DNA of 64,000 bases from JBOGUF01 sp050696075 (GCA_050696075.1 JBOGUF010000196.1:12223-76222); one strand, 5' to 3'; counted from the stretch's first letter, positions 1-9,130 are shown. The notes: generated by a model from the letters alone, not told the origin. Made by a program: numbers and translations.

Positions 1-934
1 CCGCGTGCGCGTGAACCTCGACCCCGACGACGCGCTCAAACCGAGTCGCAAGCGGCAAGGTGAAGAGGCCAACTCCGCAATAGAGATCAATCGCCGTCGA
101 ACGGTGCGGCATCTCGCCTTCGACAATCGCCTCCAGCTGAGGGCGCGGCTCCGCGAAACGCATCGCCTCATCGACGAGCGCCGGCACGATTCCGGCGTTC
201 GCTTGAAAGAAGCAGGCCGCGTCGTATCGATAGGTGATGTCGCCGAGGGTGCGGACGAGTTCGCACGTACGAAGACCGGCGGCAGGTGGCAGCAGCGAGA
301 CGCGTTCATCCGCCTCGGCGACTTCATACGAAGTGGTCTCGGCCGGCAACCGCCCTAGCGTCATCTCTGCCCGTAGTGCCGTAAGTGTCGATTCGAGCGC
401 CGGAGACGCGATAGGGCATTCCGTGACGTCGACGACATCGCGCGTTCCCGCCGCGAAGTAGCCGAACGCGCCACCCGCGACATCGTGCCGCCACTCCGCG
501 ATTGTTCGGTAGTTCCATTGGTCCGGCGATGGAGTAATCGGTATCTCTCCAAGCTCAACTCCGGCGATGCGACGGAAGCTGTCGCGAACGATCGCTACCT
601 TAGCCTCGAGTTGCGCCTCGTAGTCGAGGTGCTGGAAGTCACAGCCGCCGCACCGCCCGAAATATGGGCACGGCGGGGCGATGCGGTTCGGTCCAGGCTC
701 GATGATCTCCTCGACCGCACCGAATGCGACCCGTTCCTGGTCTCGGACGGTCCGAATCCGCACGCGATCGCCTGGCGCGGTGAGCGGCGTCAACACAACC
801 TTTCCCCCGTCATGGGCCAATCCGAGGCCGCCGGGCACAATTCGCTCGATTGTCACCACACGGCTGCGCGCGGTGCCTGTCAATTGTTCGGGACGAGACT
901 GCTGCCCTGCCATTGCCGCCCTTTCCGTGTGCAT
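1..934 (-). CDS. 23S rRNA (uracil-5-)-methyltransferase, RlmD/RumA type (C-terminus beyond window)
   Basis: The reverse strand is open from an ATG at 934 to the window edge, about 311 residues, and continues outside. It begins with a TRAM-like beta-barrel (residues about 15-80), followed by the iron-sulfur cysteines C89, C95, C98 (PCPYFGRCGGC) and C173 (TECP). The SAM-binding motif DLYCGVGLFTLPLA follows near residues 283-296. This is the RumA/TrmA-like family that makes 5-methyluridine in rRNA, using a 4Fe-4S cluster and SAM. The catalytic Cys and the final motifs lie outside the window, so the exact target (U1939, U747 or another) cannot be assigned. An alternative ATG at 913 has GAAAGGG just upstream and is about as good as 934, which has AAGGG. 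The gene is divergent from hisG. Confidence 0.9.
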   Translation of the reverse strand, partial: MHTERAAMAGQQSRPEQLTGTARSRVVTIERIVPGGLGLAHDGGKVVLTPLTAPGDRVRIRTVRDQERVAFGAVEEIIEPGPNRIAPPCPYFGRCGGCDFQHLDYEAQLEAKVAIVRDSFRRIAGVELGEIPITPSPDQWNYRTIAEWRHDVAGGAFGYFAAGTRDVVDVTECPIASPALESTLTALRAEMTLGRLPAETTSYEVAEADERVSLLPPAAGLRTCELVRTLGDITYRYDAACFFQANAGIVPALVDEAMRFAEPRPQLEAIVEGEMPHRSTAIDLYCGVGLFTLPLATRFERVVGVEVHAHA

Positions 935-1108
935 TGAGCCCTTATCTATCGGCTGGGCAACTGTCGATCGATCACATCGCCTTGCGCGCTTGTGCGAGGA
1001 ATCACAATCGTGGACAATTGAACGCGAAACGGCCGCCATCGACGTCGCTCCGGGTCACTCGCAGCCGGCTCCGCGACGCGCGGACTATCCGTCGGGCGCG
1101 ATCACGCC

Positions 1109-1996
1109 ATGTCGAAGTCCATTATCAACGGTGAGGGCCGATTAAAGCTGGCGGTCCAACGGTCGGGTCGCCTGACCGACGACACGCTCACCTTGCTCCA
1201 CTCGATCGGGTTGGAGTTCGAGAGCTATGGCGCGCGTCTTTTTTCCCGCTGCCGCAACTTTCCACTCTCCATCCTGTACGGCCGCGACGACGACATCCCC
1301 GAATACGTCAGCCTCGGCACAGTCGACCTTGGCATCGTCGGACGCAACCTGATCTACGAGGAGGGGGTCGACGTCGAGGAGCTGGTTCCCCTCGGATTCG
1401 GCTATTGCTCCCTCGTCCTCGCCGTCCTGCGCGACTCGGCATACCAATCGGTCCATGACGTCAAAGACGTCAAGATCGCGACGTCTTACCCCAATTCGGC
1501 CCGTCGATTCTTTGCCGAGCACGGACACGATCCCGAGATCATCACGCTGAGCGGCTCGGTCGAGGTCGCCCCCAGCCTCGGCCTGTCCGACGCGATCGTC
1601 GAGTTGACCGCGACGGGCTCTACGCTGCTCCTGAACGACTTGCGTCCAGTCGACACGATCCTCGAATCGGAAGCCGTGCTCGTCGCCAACAAGGCGGCCA
1701 TGGCCGATCGCGAGATGCGGGCAAATATCGACCGCTTGCTGATGCGCATCAAGGCGGTGCAGGCGGCGCGGCGCTACAAGTACGTCATGATGAATGCGCC
1801 GGAATCGCGGCTGCCCGAAATCCGTAAGGTCATTCCCGGTCTGAAAGCGCCAACAGTCGTTCCTCTGGCCGAACCCGGTTGGGTCGCGGTGCATACGGCG
1901 ATCGAAGAGGAACGATTCTGGGAGATCATCGAGCAACTACGTGAGGCGGGCGCGTCCGAAATCCTCGTGTCGTCATTGGAAAAACTGCTACTGTAA
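1109..1996 (+). CDS. hisG: ATP phosphoribosyltransferase, long form
   Basis: First step of histidine synthesis: ATP plus PRPP gives phosphoribosyl-ATP. At 295 residues it is the long HisG form: two periplasmic-binding-like lobes carrying the family blocks KLAVQRSGRL and LGTVDLGIVGRNLI, and then a C-terminal ACT-like regulatory domain (residues about 220-295, ending GASEILVSSLEKLLL). The long form is histidine-feedback inhibited and does not need HisZ, which agrees with no hisZ being seen here. It is the first gene of a seven-gene operon. The ATG at 1109 starts the conserved N-terminus. The 174 bases between it and the divergent methyltransferase gene must hold both promoters, but I see no confident -35/-10 pair. 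Confidence 0.95.
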   Translation: MSKSIINGEGRLKLAVQRSGRLTDDTLTLLHSIGLEFESYGARLFSRCRNFPLSILYGRDDDIPEYVSLGTVDLGIVGRNLIYEEGVDVEELVPLGFGYCSLVLAVLRDSAYQSVHDVKDVKIATSYPNSARRFFAEHGHDPEIITLSGSVEVAPSLGLSDAIVELTATGSTLLLNDLRPVDTILESEAVLVANKAAMADREMRANIDRLLMRIKAVQAARRYKYVMMNAPESRLPEIRKVIPGLKAPTVVPLAEPGWVAVHTAIEEERFWEIIEQLREAGASEILVSSLEKLLL

Positions 1997-2028
1997 GGAC
2001 GGAAGTGGGAACGCCGGAGGGTGCGTGT

Positions 2029-3159
2029 ATGGTTCAGGTGGAGGTTGCGACCGGGGCAGCAGCATTCGACGTCGACGCGTTGGTCCGGCCGGCGGTCCGC
2101 GCGATTCCCCATTATGTCCCTTCGCGCACCCCCGGCGAGACACCCTCGCGCGTCGTCAAACTCGATATGAACGAGTCACCCTACGGCCCATCGCCCAAGG
2201 CGCGGGCCGCGCTCGCTGCATTCACTGAAACACACCGCTACCCGGACTTTGAGGCGACCGAGCTACGTGAAGCATTGAGCCGCTACGTCGGCGCCCCTGC
2301 CGAGCAGATCGTCTGCGGCGCCGGGCTGGATGACGTGCTCAATACGCTCGCCTTGACCATCCTCGACCCCGGCGACGAGGTGATCATCCACGAACCGACC
2401 TTTGGCGTCTACCGCGCTCTCGTCGCCCACTACGCCGGCGTCACCGTCAACGTGCCGCTCACGCGCGATTTTCACCTCGATACGGACGGCATCCTCGACG
2501 CGTTGAGCCCTCGCACCAAACTGATTGTGCTCTGCACCCCCAATAACCCGACCGGCAATTTGCTCGATCCGGCTGCCGTCGAGCGAATCGTCGCTGAAGC
2601 GCCTTGTTTAGTCGCGATCGACGAGGCGTACGCCGAGTTTGCCGGACGGTCTCACCGTCCCTTGATGGATCGCTATCCCAACGTCGCGATCCTGCGAACG
2701 ATGAGCAAGTTCGCCGGCCTGGCGGGGATGCGCGTCGGCTACGGGGTCTTTCCCGCGGCGCTGATGCCGCACCTCAACCGGGTCACGCCTCCGTTCCACA
2801 ACGTGACCCTCGCCTCGACCGCGGCGGCCGTGGCCTCGCTCGACGACCTCGATTTTCTCCATGGCGTCGTCGCCCGCATCATTGCCGATCGCGATGCGCT
2901 CGCCGCGAACCTCGGCGAGATTCCCGGCGTCGTTCCCCTGCCGTCGGAGACGAACTTCATCCTGGCGCGCTTGTCAGTCGAGGACGCGGGACCGGTCGTT
3001 GCCAACCTCGCCAAACGTGGCATTATGGTAAGGCACTTCGTGCGACCCGACCTTGGCATCCAAGATTGCCTACGGGTCTCGATTGGGACGACCGAAGAGA
3101 ACGAACTGTTCTTGCACGCGCTCGAAGACGCGTTGCGCGGGGGAGCCACGCCGGCATGA
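2029..3159 (+). CDS. hisC: Histidinol-phosphate aminotransferase
   Basis: PLP-dependent class I/II aminotransferase that converts imidazole-acetol phosphate to L-histidinol phosphate using glutamate. The family signatures are visible: LDMNESPYGPSPKA near the N-terminus, CTPNNPTGN, DEAYAEF and the lysine-bearing RTMSKFAGLAGMRVGY. I prefer the ATG at 2029 because GGAGGG (2016-2021) sits seven bases before it. A GTG at 2005 would add eight residues and follows AAGGA, so it is not excluded. The length of 376 residues is normal. The stop overlaps the hisB start as ATGA, so the two are translationally coupled. Confidence 0.94.
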   Translation: MVQVEVATGAAAFDVDALVRPAVRAIPHYVPSRTPGETPSRVVKLDMNESPYGPSPKARAALAAFTETHRYPDFEATELREALSRYVGAPAEQIVCGAGLDDVLNTLALTILDPGDEVIIHEPTFGVYRALVAHYAGVTVNVPLTRDFHLDTDGILDALSPRTKLIVLCTPNNPTGNLLDPAAVERIVAEAPCLVAIDEAYAEFAGRSHRPLMDRYPNVAILRTMSKFAGLAGMRVGYGVFPAALMPHLNRVTPPFHNVTLASTAAAVASLDDLDFLHGVVARIIADRDALAANLGEIPGVVPLPSETNFILARLSVEDAGPVVANLAKRGIMVRHFVRPDLGIQDCLRVSIGTTEENELFLHALEDALRGGATPA

Positions 3160-3767
3160 ACGATTTGGTCGCCCGCATTCGTCGCACGACGCTCGAACGC
3201 GCCACGGGCGAGACCGACATCAAACTCTCGGTCGACCTGGATGGCGCCGGGAACGTCACCAGCGAGACCGGCGTCCCGTTCCTTGACCACATGCTTCACG
3301 CCTTCGGCCGGCACGGCCGCCTTGATCTTGCGGTCGCCTGCCAGGGCGACGCCGCGATGGACCCGCATCACACGGTCGAAGACGTGGGGATCGTGTTGGG
3401 GCAGGCGTTTCGCCAAGCGCTCGGCGATCGCGCGGGGATCGTGCGCTATGGCCACGCTTACGCACCATTGGACGAAGCCCTCGCCCGCGTCGTTGTCGAT
3501 TGCTCCGGCCGACCCTACCTGCACTTCGAGGCAGAGATACCGGAACCGGTCATCGGCGTTGATTTCGCTTCGAGTCTCGTCGAGGAGTTCTGGCGGGCGC
3601 TGGCCATGAACGCCGCAATGACGATCCATGTCGATCTGCTGCGCGCGCGCAATGCCCACCACGCGGCCGAGGCGATCTTCAAGGCCGGGGCGCTGGCATT
3701 GCGCGCGGCCACGCGGATTTCCGGCGTCTCGACGACGATTCCATCCACGAAAGGGATGCTGGCATGA
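3156..3767 (+). CDS. hisB: Imidazoleglycerol-phosphate dehydratase
   Basis: Dehydrates imidazole-glycerol phosphate to imidazole-acetol phosphate. The 203-residue protein is the monofunctional form, without the histidinol-phosphatase domain found in enterobacterial HisB. The two metal-binding motifs of the family are present: HHTVEDVGI about one third in, and HHAAEAIFKA near the C-terminus, together with the phosphate-binding region around FLDHMLHAFGRHG. The frame is open far upstream, but the start at 3156 gives the standard N-terminus and an ATGA overlap with hisC. The end overlaps hisH in the same way. Confidence 0.95.
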   Translation: MNDLVARIRRTTLERATGETDIKLSVDLDGAGNVTSETGVPFLDHMLHAFGRHGRLDLAVACQGDAAMDPHHTVEDVGIVLGQAFRQALGDRAGIVRYGHAYAPLDEALARVVVDCSGRPYLHFEAEIPEPVIGVDFASSLVEEFWRALAMNAAMTIHVDLLRARNAHHAAEAIFKAGALALRAATRISGVSTTIPSTKGMLA

Positions 3768-4396
3768 TCGCAATCATCGACTATGGCGCCGGCAATCTGC
3801 GCTCCATTCGCCGCGCGATCGAAGCGGCGGGAGCCGAAACGACGATCACGGCCGATCCGAACGTCGTTGCATCCGCCGAAGCGGTCGTCCTGCCGGGCGT
3901 CGGCGCGGCCGGGCACGCCGTCCACCGCCTTGAAGCACTCGGCATGACCCGAGCCATCCGCTCGACCGTCGATGCCGGTAAACCGTTCCTTGGCATCTGC
4001 GTCGGTATGCAAGTCCTCTTTGAGGAACAAGAAGAGGGATCGACGTCCGGCCTCGGGTTACTCCCCGGCCGCGTGCGCTCGTTGTCGGGTCCGGTCAAGG
4101 TGCCGCACATCGGCTGGAGCCGGTCTCGAGTGACAAAGCCCGGTCCTGTTGGTGAGGCGGGAGACGAGCCCTACTACTACTTTGTCCACTCCTACGTCGC
4201 CGAACCGGGCGACGACGCCGACGTCGCGGCGACCGCGGTCTACGGCGAGGAGTTCCCCAGTATTGTCGTCCGCGACAACGTGTGGGGCACCCAGTTTCAC
4301 CCGGAAAAAAGCAGTGATGACGGTCTCGCGCTCATCCGCGCCTTCGTCCGACAAGTCGTGCCGACCGTTTCCGAGCGCGCCAAGGCGATCCGATGA
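3764..4396 (+). CDS. hisH: Imidazole glycerol phosphate synthase, glutaminase subunit
   Basis: Class I glutamine amidotransferase subunit that passes ammonia to HisF. The 210-residue protein opens with IAIIDYGAGNLRS and carries the nucleophile in FLGICVGMQVLFE and the His/Glu pair in GTQFHPEKS, so the Cys-His-Glu triad is complete. The acidic stretch EEQEEGS follows the nucleophile elbow, as in other HisH proteins. It overlaps hisB upstream and hisA downstream by four bases each, which favours equimolar synthesis with HisF two genes on. Confidence 0.95.
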   Translation: MIAIIDYGAGNLRSIRRAIEAAGAETTITADPNVVASAEAVVLPGVGAAGHAVHRLEALGMTRAIRSTVDAGKPFLGICVGMQVLFEEQEEGSTSGLGLLPGRVRSLSGPVKVPHIGWSRSRVTKPGPVGEAGDEPYYYFVHSYVAEPGDDADVAATAVYGEEFPSIVVRDNVWGTQFHPEKSSDDGLALIRAFVRQVVPTVSERAKAIR

Positions 4397-5124
4397 TCGT
4401 CTATCCCTCCATCGACATCCGCGCCGGTCGCTGCGTGCGCCTGGCCGAAGAGGGCGACTTCACGAAGGAACCGCTGTTCTACGCCGACCCGGTTGAAACG
4501 GCTCGCCGGTGGACCGCGGCCGGCGCCGAATGGCTGCACGTCGTGGACTTGGACGGAGCGGTCGGCAAGCGCCCGATCAACACTGAAACCGTGCAACGGA
4601 TTCGCGCTGCCATCGACCTCCCCATCGAGCTCGGTGGGGGGCTGCGAACTGAGGACCATATCGCCGCGGCATTCGCCATCGGCGTCGATCGCGTCGTCCT
4701 TGGCTCCGTGGCGCTCTCTGATCCGGCGCTCGTCGTGTCGGCGGTCGAACGATGGGGCGGGCGCATCGCTGTTGGACTCGACGCCCGCGACGGAAAGCTC
4801 GCCGCAAACGGGTGGCTTGAACAGACCAACCAGACCGTCCATGAGGTCGCCCGATCACTCGCTCAGGCCGGCGTCGCGTGCTTCACCTTCACCGACATCC
4901 GTCGCGACGGCACGCTAACCGGGCCCAATCTTGACGCGCTTCGCTTACTGATCGCCGCCGTCCCGGCCGACGTCATCTCCTCAGGCGGGGTTGGAACGCT
5001 CGATGACGTGCGCGCGGTGGCCGACGCCAGGGCGGCCGGCGTCATCATTGGCCGGGCGCTGTACGACGGTCGCGTCGACCTGGCAGCGGCGATCGAGGTT
5101 GCACGCGGAATGGTGACGGTATGA
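4393..5124 (+). CDS. hisA: ProFAR isomerase (HisA)
   Basis: Phosphoribosylformimino-5-aminoimidazole carboxamide ribotide isomerase, a TIM-barrel Amadori isomerase. Seen: MIVYPSIDIRAGRCVRL at the first strand with the catalytic Asp, HVVDLDGAVGKRP, the phosphate-binding GGGLR, and on the second half FTDIRRDGTLTGPN (second catalytic Asp) and SSGGVGTLDD. The length of 243 residues is typical. Actinobacterial PriA-type bifunctionality with TrpF is possible in principle, but the sequence alone does not show it. It overlaps hisH and hisF by ATGA. Confidence 0.94.
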   Translation: MIVYPSIDIRAGRCVRLAEEGDFTKEPLFYADPVETARRWTAAGAEWLHVVDLDGAVGKRPINTETVQRIRAAIDLPIELGGGLRTEDHIAAAFAIGVDRVVLGSVALSDPALVVSAVERWGGRIAVGLDARDGKLAANGWLEQTNQTVHEVARSLAQAGVACFTFTDIRRDGTLTGPNLDALRLLIAAVPADVISSGGVGTLDDVRAVADARAAGVIIGRALYDGRVDLAAAIEVARGMVTV

Positions 5125-5918
5125 TGCCAGGCGGCGCCACGGTGAACGCAACTTCGACGCTGACCCGACGGGTAATTCCCTGCCTCGATGTGACCGATGG
5201 GCGTGTGGTCAAAGGGATCGAGTTCGTTAGCTTGCGCGATGCGGGCGACCCGGTCGAGTTGGCCGCCTTCTACAACGCGGAGGGCGCGGACGAGTTGGTC
5301 TTTCTCGATATCACGGCCAGCTCGGACAGCCGCCAGACGATGATCGACGTCGTCGAACGGACGGCCGACCAGCTTTTCATTCCTTTGACGGTCGGCGGTG
5401 GCGTCCGCACCGTCGAGGATATCCGCGCGCTGCTCGCTGCCGGCGCCGACAAGGTCTCGATCAACACTTCCGCCATCACCAATCCTGAGCTGATTACGGC
5501 CGGCGCCGAGATTTTCGGCCGGCAATGCATCGTCGTCGCCATCGACGCTCGCCGCAATCCCGACGGCACGGGTTGGGGCGTCTTCACGCATGGCGGCCGG
5601 CGGCCGACTGGGATCGACGCCGTCGAATGGGCAATGAGCGCGGCCGAGCTCGGCGCCGGCGAATTGCTCGTGACGAGCATGGATCGGGACGGCACCCGCG
5701 ACGGCTACGACCTCGAACTGCTGGAGGCGATCGGCAGCCAGGTCGCCGTTCCCCTTATTGCCTCCGGCGGCGCCGGTACACTCGATCATCTCGTCGAGGC
5801 GCTGGCGCCGACTCGGGCCGACGCCGTGCTGGCCGCCTCGATCTTCCACTTCGGCGAGTTTCGGGTGGGCGAGGCGAAGCGACACCTCGCCCAAAACGGT
5901 ATCCCGATGCGACTATGA
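5121..5918 (+). CDS. hisF: Imidazole glycerol phosphate synthase, cyclase subunit
   Basis: TIM-barrel cyclase that uses HisH-derived ammonia to make imidazole-glycerol phosphate and AICAR. Family blocks: RRVIPCLDVTDGRVVKG, DELVFLDITASSD, LTVGGGVRTVEDI, VVAIDAR, and the C-terminal phosphate site ASGGAGTLDH. The catalytic Asp residues in CLDV and the SMDRDGTRDGYD loop are present. The 265-residue protein has an N-terminal extension of about 12 residues compared with the usual start. An internal GTG at 5142 would give a conventional length, but the ATGA overlap supports 5121. Confidence 0.94.
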   Translation: MMPGGATVNATSTLTRRVIPCLDVTDGRVVKGIEFVSLRDAGDPVELAAFYNAEGADELVFLDITASSDSRQTMIDVVERTADQLFIPLTVGGGVRTVEDIRALLAAGADKVSINTSAITNPELITAGAEIFGRQCIVVAIDARRNPDGTGWGVFTHGGRRPTGIDAVEWAMSAAELGAGELLVTSMDRDGTRDGYDLELLEAIGSQVAVPLIASGGAGTLDHLVEALAPTRADAVLAASIFHFGEFRVGEAKRHLAQNGIPMRL

Positions 5919-6832
5919 CCGCCGTTGACTTCCCGGTTCGATTTGACAGCGACGGCCTGGTCCCGGCCGTCATCCAGGATGCCGTCAGCGCCGAGGTCCT
6001 CATGCTCGGCTTCATGAACGCCGACGCACTCGACGCGACCCGGCGCACGGGTAAGGTGCATTTCTGGAGCCGGAGTCGCGGCAAGCTCTGGCGCAAGGGC
6101 GAGACCTCCGGGCACGAACAGCTCGTCGAGGAAATCCTCGTCAACTGCGAACAGAACAGCCTGCTGCTCAAGGTTCGCCAGATCGGCGCCGTCTGCCACG
6201 ACGGCTTTTCGTCATGCTACTACCGGCGTCTGGAAGAGGACCGATCGCTGACCGTCGTGCGAGAACGCGCGTTCGATCCCGCGGACGTCTACCTGGATTC
6301 CGCAGCCGGGATCGCCACCCAATCGCGCCGCTGGTATGGCGCTTATGAGTATCTGCGGGACAACGATCTCGCCACGACGTCAAACACCTCGAAGCTGCTC
6401 CGATCCGGCTCCTCCACGTTGGAGCGCATCGGCGACGAACTGGCCGAACTGGCCGGCGTGCTGGATGGATCGCACACGCACGACGATCGAGATGCGGACG
6501 TCGTCCTCGAAGGATCCCAACTCCTCTACTGGATTGCGGTGGGCGCGGTTGCCCGTGGATTCACCTGGGACGATCTGCGACTGGATCGGGCGCTGGCAAC
6601 CGGGGCTGACAACGTCACCGCCGCGTCGTGCGCCCGCTTGCTCCTCGCGGAAGCGAAACGCTGGCGCGCCGACCAGACGACGACGCCCGAGGAATTGCAC
6701 GCGGTCACGGCGCTCGTCGCGCAGGCATCCCGGTCCGCCGACGTTTCGCCGCAACGCCTGATCGAAGCGGACCTCGCGGATTTGCGCGGTCGACCCTATC
6801 TGTCGCCCTATTTCGAACGACCTGACTCCTAG
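5915..6832 (+). CDS. hisI: Phosphoribosyl-AMP cyclohydrolase with degenerate HisE-like C-terminal domain
   Basis: Residues 1-120 are HisI (PR-AMP cyclohydrolase): the blocks HFWSRSRGKLWRKGETSGH and the zinc cysteines C78, C94 and C101 are present. The usual metal motif DCDxD reads NCEQN (residues 77-81), a variant with reduced acidity. Residues about 155-240 look like HisE (PR-ATP pyrophosphohydrolase, MazG-like helices): TLERIGDELAELAG matches the GEExxE helix, and LEGSQLLYWIAVGAVARG matches the DLLYH helix with the key Asp replaced by Gln. A third, unassigned C-terminal part follows. The start at 5915 overlaps hisF as ATGA; the frame is open further upstream inside hisF but makes no conserved sequence. 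Whether the HisE activity survives is uncertain. The 3' end overlaps the convergent next gene by four bases. Confidence 0.88.
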   Translation: MTAVDFPVRFDSDGLVPAVIQDAVSAEVLMLGFMNADALDATRRTGKVHFWSRSRGKLWRKGETSGHEQLVEEILVNCEQNSLLLKVRQIGAVCHDGFSSCYYRRLEEDRSLTVVRERAFDPADVYLDSAAGIATQSRRWYGAYEYLRDNDLATTSNTSKLLRSGSSTLERIGDELAELAGVLDGSHTHDDRDADVVLEGSQLLYWIAVGAVARGFTWDDLRLDRALATGADNVTAASCARLLLAEAKRWRADQTTTPEELHAVTALVAQASRSADVSPQRLIEADLADLRGRPYLSPYFERPDS

Positions 6833-7467
6833 GAAGGGGTGCCGGCGGACGCGCGCTCTGGCGTATCTATCCGGCGGCGATCACGCCCGGTGTCTATAAG
6901 TACGGCCAGACCAACCGCGAAGACGAGGGCCACCAAAGTCTCCACGGCGAGAATGAGCCAGCGGTTCGCGTTTGCGGGCGACGGGTCTGACGGTGGGTCG
7001 ATCACGTGGACCGTCGCGGGGTCGCCTCCGTCGGCGACGAGGTATCGGTTGACCGCCTCGGGCAAGATAGTCGCGACCGCGTCCGCGATGGCTTGGGCCT
7101 CAGCCGCGTCGTCACGCGTCGCGACGACTGTCAGGATGCGGCTGTAGCGTTCTCCGCGCAGCGCGGCTTGCACGTCGTCCATCGCGATCGTCGCGTTCGT
7201 TTCGGACGGCAACGCTGCGGCGACCATCTCCGCAAAGACTCGCGAACCGACAAGCACCGGAGCATCGTCCAGCACCATCAACTCGGGGCGCTCGGCGCTG
7301 CCTGGCACCTCGGTATCGCCCGGTATCAGAACGGTAGCCCGAATGGACGACTCATACGGCGGATTGCTGGTGAGCCAGAATCCCACGACCAGCACAACGA
7401 GCGGAACGGCGGCGACCAACCACCACCACCGCCATACGATCTGGAGAAGTCGAGGAAGTTCCATCAA
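6829..7467 (-). CDS. Wzz/polysaccharide co-polymerase-like membrane protein
   Basis: A 212-residue protein with an N-terminal hydrophobic helix (residues about 13-33, rich in W, V and L), an extracytoplasmic middle of about 120 residues, and a second helix (about 168-190) before a short basic tail. This two-helix plan with a short N-terminal cytoplasmic piece (LPRLLQIVWRWWWLVA) is that of the Wzz/chain-length-determinant family, which controls polymer length in exopolysaccharide export. No tyrosine-kinase domain or Tyr-rich tail is present. It lies 18 bases downstream of the sugar transferase gene on the same strand, consistent with one operon. The family assignment rests on topology and weak N-terminal similarity. 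Confidence 0.6.
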   Translation of the reverse strand: MMELPRLLQIVWRWWWLVAAVPLVVLVVGFWLTSNPPYESSIRATVLIPGDTEVPGSAERPELMVLDDAPVLVGSRVFAEMVAAALPSETNATIAMDDVQAALRGERYSRILTVVATRDDAAEAQAIADAVATILPEAVNRYLVADGGDPATVHVIDPPSDPSPANANRWLILAVETLVALVFAVGLAVLIDTGRDRRRIDTPERASAGTPS

Positions 7468-7485
7468 GTTCGTCCTGCCTGACGC

Positions 7486-8997
7486 CTAATAGGCGCCACG
7501 ACCGGTGACGACGGCCGGCGCGGTGCGAAGGACAATCTTGAGGTCGAGCCAGGGAGACCAGTGCTCGGCGTAATAGAGGTCGAGCCGCACCATCTCCTCG
7601 AAGGTCAGGGTGCTCCGGCCGTTGATCTGCCATAGGCCAGTCAATCCCGGCGTGACGAGCAGTCGCTGCCGGTGCCAGTCGTCGTAGTCCGCCACTTCCT
7701 CGGGCAACTGAGGACGTGGACCGACGACGCTCATGTCACCGCGGAGGACGTTGATGAACTGCGGCAACTCGTCGAGGCTCCAGCGGCGCAGCTTGCGGCC
7801 GAGCTTCGTCAGCCGGGGGTCGTCCTGTAACTTGAACAGGCGTGGGTCCATCTCCTCGCCGTATGCCGTCATCACCTCCGCGCGCTGCTGATCGGCGTTC
7901 TCGACCATGCAGCGAAACTTGAGCAGGGTGAATGGCACGCCGTTGCGACCGATCCGCTGCTGGCGAAAGAGCACCGGTCCGGGAGACTCCCGCCGAATCC
8001 GCCAGGCGATGGAGAGCATCGGCAACGACATGGTCAGCAGGACGATGGAGGCGATCACGATATCAATCGCGCGCTTCACGGCGTAATTCGCGCCGCGGAT
8101 CGAGGCGTCTTTGAGCCCGATCAGCGGCACCCCGGAGACTTCCCCCAGATCGACCCGGTCGAGGGAGAGTTGAAGCAGGTCCGGCACGACCTTGAAGGTC
8201 ACCGACCGCTGCCGGCATTGGTCGATGATCGCCAGAACGCGCTCGTGCGCGTCACCGGGAAGCGCGATGATGACCTCGTCGATGTCGCGAGAGGCGACCA
8301 GCTCACCGACGTCTTCGGTCGTCCCCAGGCGATCGGCACGGGTCACCCGGTGCTCCGTGGCGACCGCGACCGCGTCGGCGGTGATCCCATCGTCGACGAA
8401 ACCGACGACGCGGTAGCCATAGGATGACCGGCCCATCAGCGCCTGCATCACCCGCCGCCCAGCGCCACCAGCCCCGACGACGAGCACGCGATCAACGCCG
8501 ATGCCGCGCGCCCACAACCTCCGCAACAGCAGCCGCGACACCACTCGGCGCAGGAGCAGCAGCAGGATCGCGCCGACCCAGGCATAGACGAGCGCCAAGC
8601 GCGACGGGAAATAGCGCAACAGGTACGCAAAGAGGATCACTGCCGCCATCGACGTCGTCACGCTGCCGATGACGAGGGTCGCCTCGTCGAGCAACGACGT
8701 CCAACGTGGCAACCGGTAGGCGCGACGTATGAGGAAGACGACGAGGGTGGCGCCCATCAGGAGCGCGGCAGGCAGATAGAAGGTCGAAAACGGTCGCCAA
8801 TCTCCCGGTTGGATTGCCCCACCGATCTCCCAGGTGTAGCGCACCGTATAGGCCAGCCAGAAGGCGAACCAGAGGAGCGCCGCATCTGAACCGACGCGGG
8901 CGAACTGTTGAATCAGCCGCAGGCGATTCGCCGCGAACTTGCGCCTCGGCGGCTGTTCACTTGATTGCAACTCGTCGATTGTCGGAATGCGCTGCAC
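7486..8997 (-). CDS. Undecaprenyl-phosphate sugar phosphotransferase (WbaP/TIGR03025 type)
   Basis: Initiates exopolysaccharide repeat-unit synthesis by moving a sugar-1-phosphate onto a polyprenyl phosphate. The N-terminal half has four to five membrane helices and then a CoA-binding-3/Rossmann-like region (VLVVGAGGAGRRVMQALMG). The C-terminal bacterial sugar transferase domain holds KRAIDIVIASIVLL, GPVLFRQQRIGRNG, LLKFRCM, SVVGPRPQLPEEV and LVTPGLTGLWQINGR. I chose the GTG at 8997 because GGGGC precedes it and the conserved protein begins there. The open frame continues upstream to 9336, but that part overlaps the divergent HIT gene and has no family features. About 503 residues. Confidence 0.9.
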   Translation of the reverse strand: MQRIPTIDELQSSEQPPRRKFAANRLRLIQQFARVGSDAALLWFAFWLAYTVRYTWEIGGAIQPGDWRPFSTFYLPAALLMGATLVVFLIRRAYRLPRWTSLLDEATLVIGSVTTSMAAVILFAYLLRYFPSRLALVYAWVGAILLLLLRRVVSRLLLRRLWARGIGVDRVLVVGAGGAGRRVMQALMGRSSYGYRVVGFVDDGITADAVAVATEHRVTRADRLGTTEDVGELVASRDIDEVIIALPGDAHERVLAIIDQCRQRSVTFKVVPDLLQLSLDRVDLGEVSGVPLIGLKDASIRGANYAVKRAIDIVIASIVLLTMSLPMLSIAWRIRRESPGPVLFRQQRIGRNGVPFTLLKFRCMVENADQQRAEVMTAYGEEMDPRLFKLQDDPRLTKLGRKLRRWSLDELPQFINVLRGDMSVVGPRPQLPEEVADYDDWHRQRLLVTPGLTGLWQINGRSTLTFEEMVRLDLYYAEHWSPWLDLKIVLRTAPAVVTGRGAY

Positions 8998-9130
8998 GGC
9001 CCGCCCCTTGCGGCCCCGGTCATCGACCAGAGCGCCCCTCGCCCGTCGCCCGCGGACGGCATCACGCAGCGTCGATGATACCACTTGCCTATCTCCATGA
9101 ACCCGGCGTGGCGAATGGTAAGATCGAGGC

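Noticed and set aside
1142..1936. Reverse open frame opposite hisG
   Set aside because: Antisense shadow; Arg/Asp/Val-rich with no domain, while hisG is unambiguous.
5525..5914. Upstream extension of the hisI frame inside hisF
   Set aside because: Not conserved and fully overlapping hisF; the ATGA overlap at 5915 gives the normal HisI N-terminus.
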